From: Alphaproteobacteria bacterium
GTDB lineage: Bacteria; Pseudomonadota; Alphaproteobacteria; Rhodobacterales; Rhodobacteraceae
Length of the DNA: 48,841 nucleotides
Assembly: GCA_030425145.1 (NCBI GenBank)
Contig: JAUHVK010000031.1
Coordinates: 1 to 48,841 of the forward strand
Direction: 5' to 3'
Below, piece after piece: positions 48,754 through 48,841 of this stretch (position 1 is its first letter; the number at the start of each line of letters is the position of its first letter). The position numbers were made by a program, and so were the translations under genes. The notes under the pieces are model-generated. The model was given only the letters and a program-made list of their open reading frames with translations. It was not told the DNA's origin and did no database searches.

Positions 48754-48841
48754 ATTAAGCTACTCTTTGCACCTGCTGATCGGGGTTGGTTGTTTCATTT
48801 CGCTGCCAGTAGATCACAGCGGGTGGTTTGCCGCCAAGGGC
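48715..48841 (-). mobile_element. IS3-family element, left part (continues beyond window)
   Basis: From about 48715 (TGTGAGCTACTCCCC...) the sequence looks like the terminus of an IS3-family element, and the minus-strand frame behind it encodes the C-terminal end of an IS3 transposase. It inserted into the IS110 transposase gene. The other end is outside the window. Confidence 0.6.
48755..48841 (-). CDS. IS3-family transposase (OrfB) C-terminus, partial
   Basis: The minus strand reads ALGGKPPAVIYWQRNET then QQVQRVA and stop (TAA, 48755-48757). Pattern LGGKPPAVIYW is the usual tail of IS3-family integrase-core transposases, after the last catalytic Glu. Only the last 28 codons are inside the window. 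Confidence 0.75.
   Translation of the reverse strand, partial: ALGGKPPAVIYWQRNETTNPDQQVQRVA

Noticed and set aside
1-48841. CRISPR array
   Set aside because: No series of regularly spaced direct repeats was seen; the repeats present are single inverted pairs or widely separated copies.
1-48841. tRNA or rRNA genes
   Set aside because: I noticed no cloverleaf with a TTCRANY loop and no rRNA-like stretch; a dedicated scan was not possible.

Overview
The window is about 49 kb of GC-rich alphaproteobacterial DNA. Gene content (a VirB/VirD4 transfer system with a VirD2-type relaxase and MobC, DUF2493, DUF736, DUF6878, DUF6915 and DUF6927 accessory proteins, a strawberry-notch helicase/methyltransferase, a KorB/ParB-like protein) is what I would expect on a conjugative plasmid or integrative conjugative element of the Rhodobacteraceae/Roseobacter group. 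No replication initiator and no intact integrase are inside the window, so plasmid and ICE cannot be told apart.

Layout. (1) 1-5389: right part of a virB operon on the plus strand (virB8 without its N-terminus, virB9, virB10, virB11, two small genes, virB6). (2) 5420-18011: a cargo block that looks like a defence island: a winged-helix/nucleotidyltransferase-like protein of unknown role, a minus-strand operon encoding an MmeI-like adenine methyltransferase, a superfamily-2 helicase and a GIY-YIG nuclease, an EamA exporter, and an OLD-family ATPase/TOPRIM nuclease plus UvrD helicase pair of the Gabija type. (3) 18149-25309: minus-strand mobilisation block (virD4, relaxase, mobC, a palindrome-rich non-coding stretch that is a good oriT candidate, a small gene with a decayed inverted copy, a DUF2493 gene). 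(4) 26402-35398: catabolic cargo with a divergent promoter: gntR-ubiD-ubiX-TIGR02444 to the left, and an aldehyde dehydrogenase, a three-gene polar-amino-acid-type ABC importer and a DAO-family FAD oxidoreductase to the right. Two near-identical 14-bp sites lie in the shared regulatory region. The cluster is bordered on its right by a decayed tyrosine recombinase. (5) 36241-47605: minus-strand accessory backbone (tandem DUF736, small conserved proteins, the 1420-aa helicase/methyltransferase, a PaaA2-like antitoxin, the PrlF-YhaV toxin-antitoxin pair, DUF6927, a conserved 197-aa protein, and a ParB-like protein). (6) 47764-48841: decay zone, where a gene truncated by an IS110-family element is followed by an IS3-family element that cuts the IS110 transposase.

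How it fits together: backbone genes provide transfer, partition and stability. The helicase/methyltransferase may protect incoming DNA, the defence block would protect the host from phage and other elements, and the catabolic block gives the host uptake and oxidation of an unidentified nitrogenous and/or unsaturated carboxylic compound. The most promising less-described items are the methyltransferase-helicase-GIY-YIG operon, the wHTH-nucleotidyltransferase protein at 5420-6817, the palindromic region 23072-23633, and the UbiD/UbiX-ALDH-ABC-DAO catabolic unit. All assignments come from reading the sequence and recalled family features; no database search was run.
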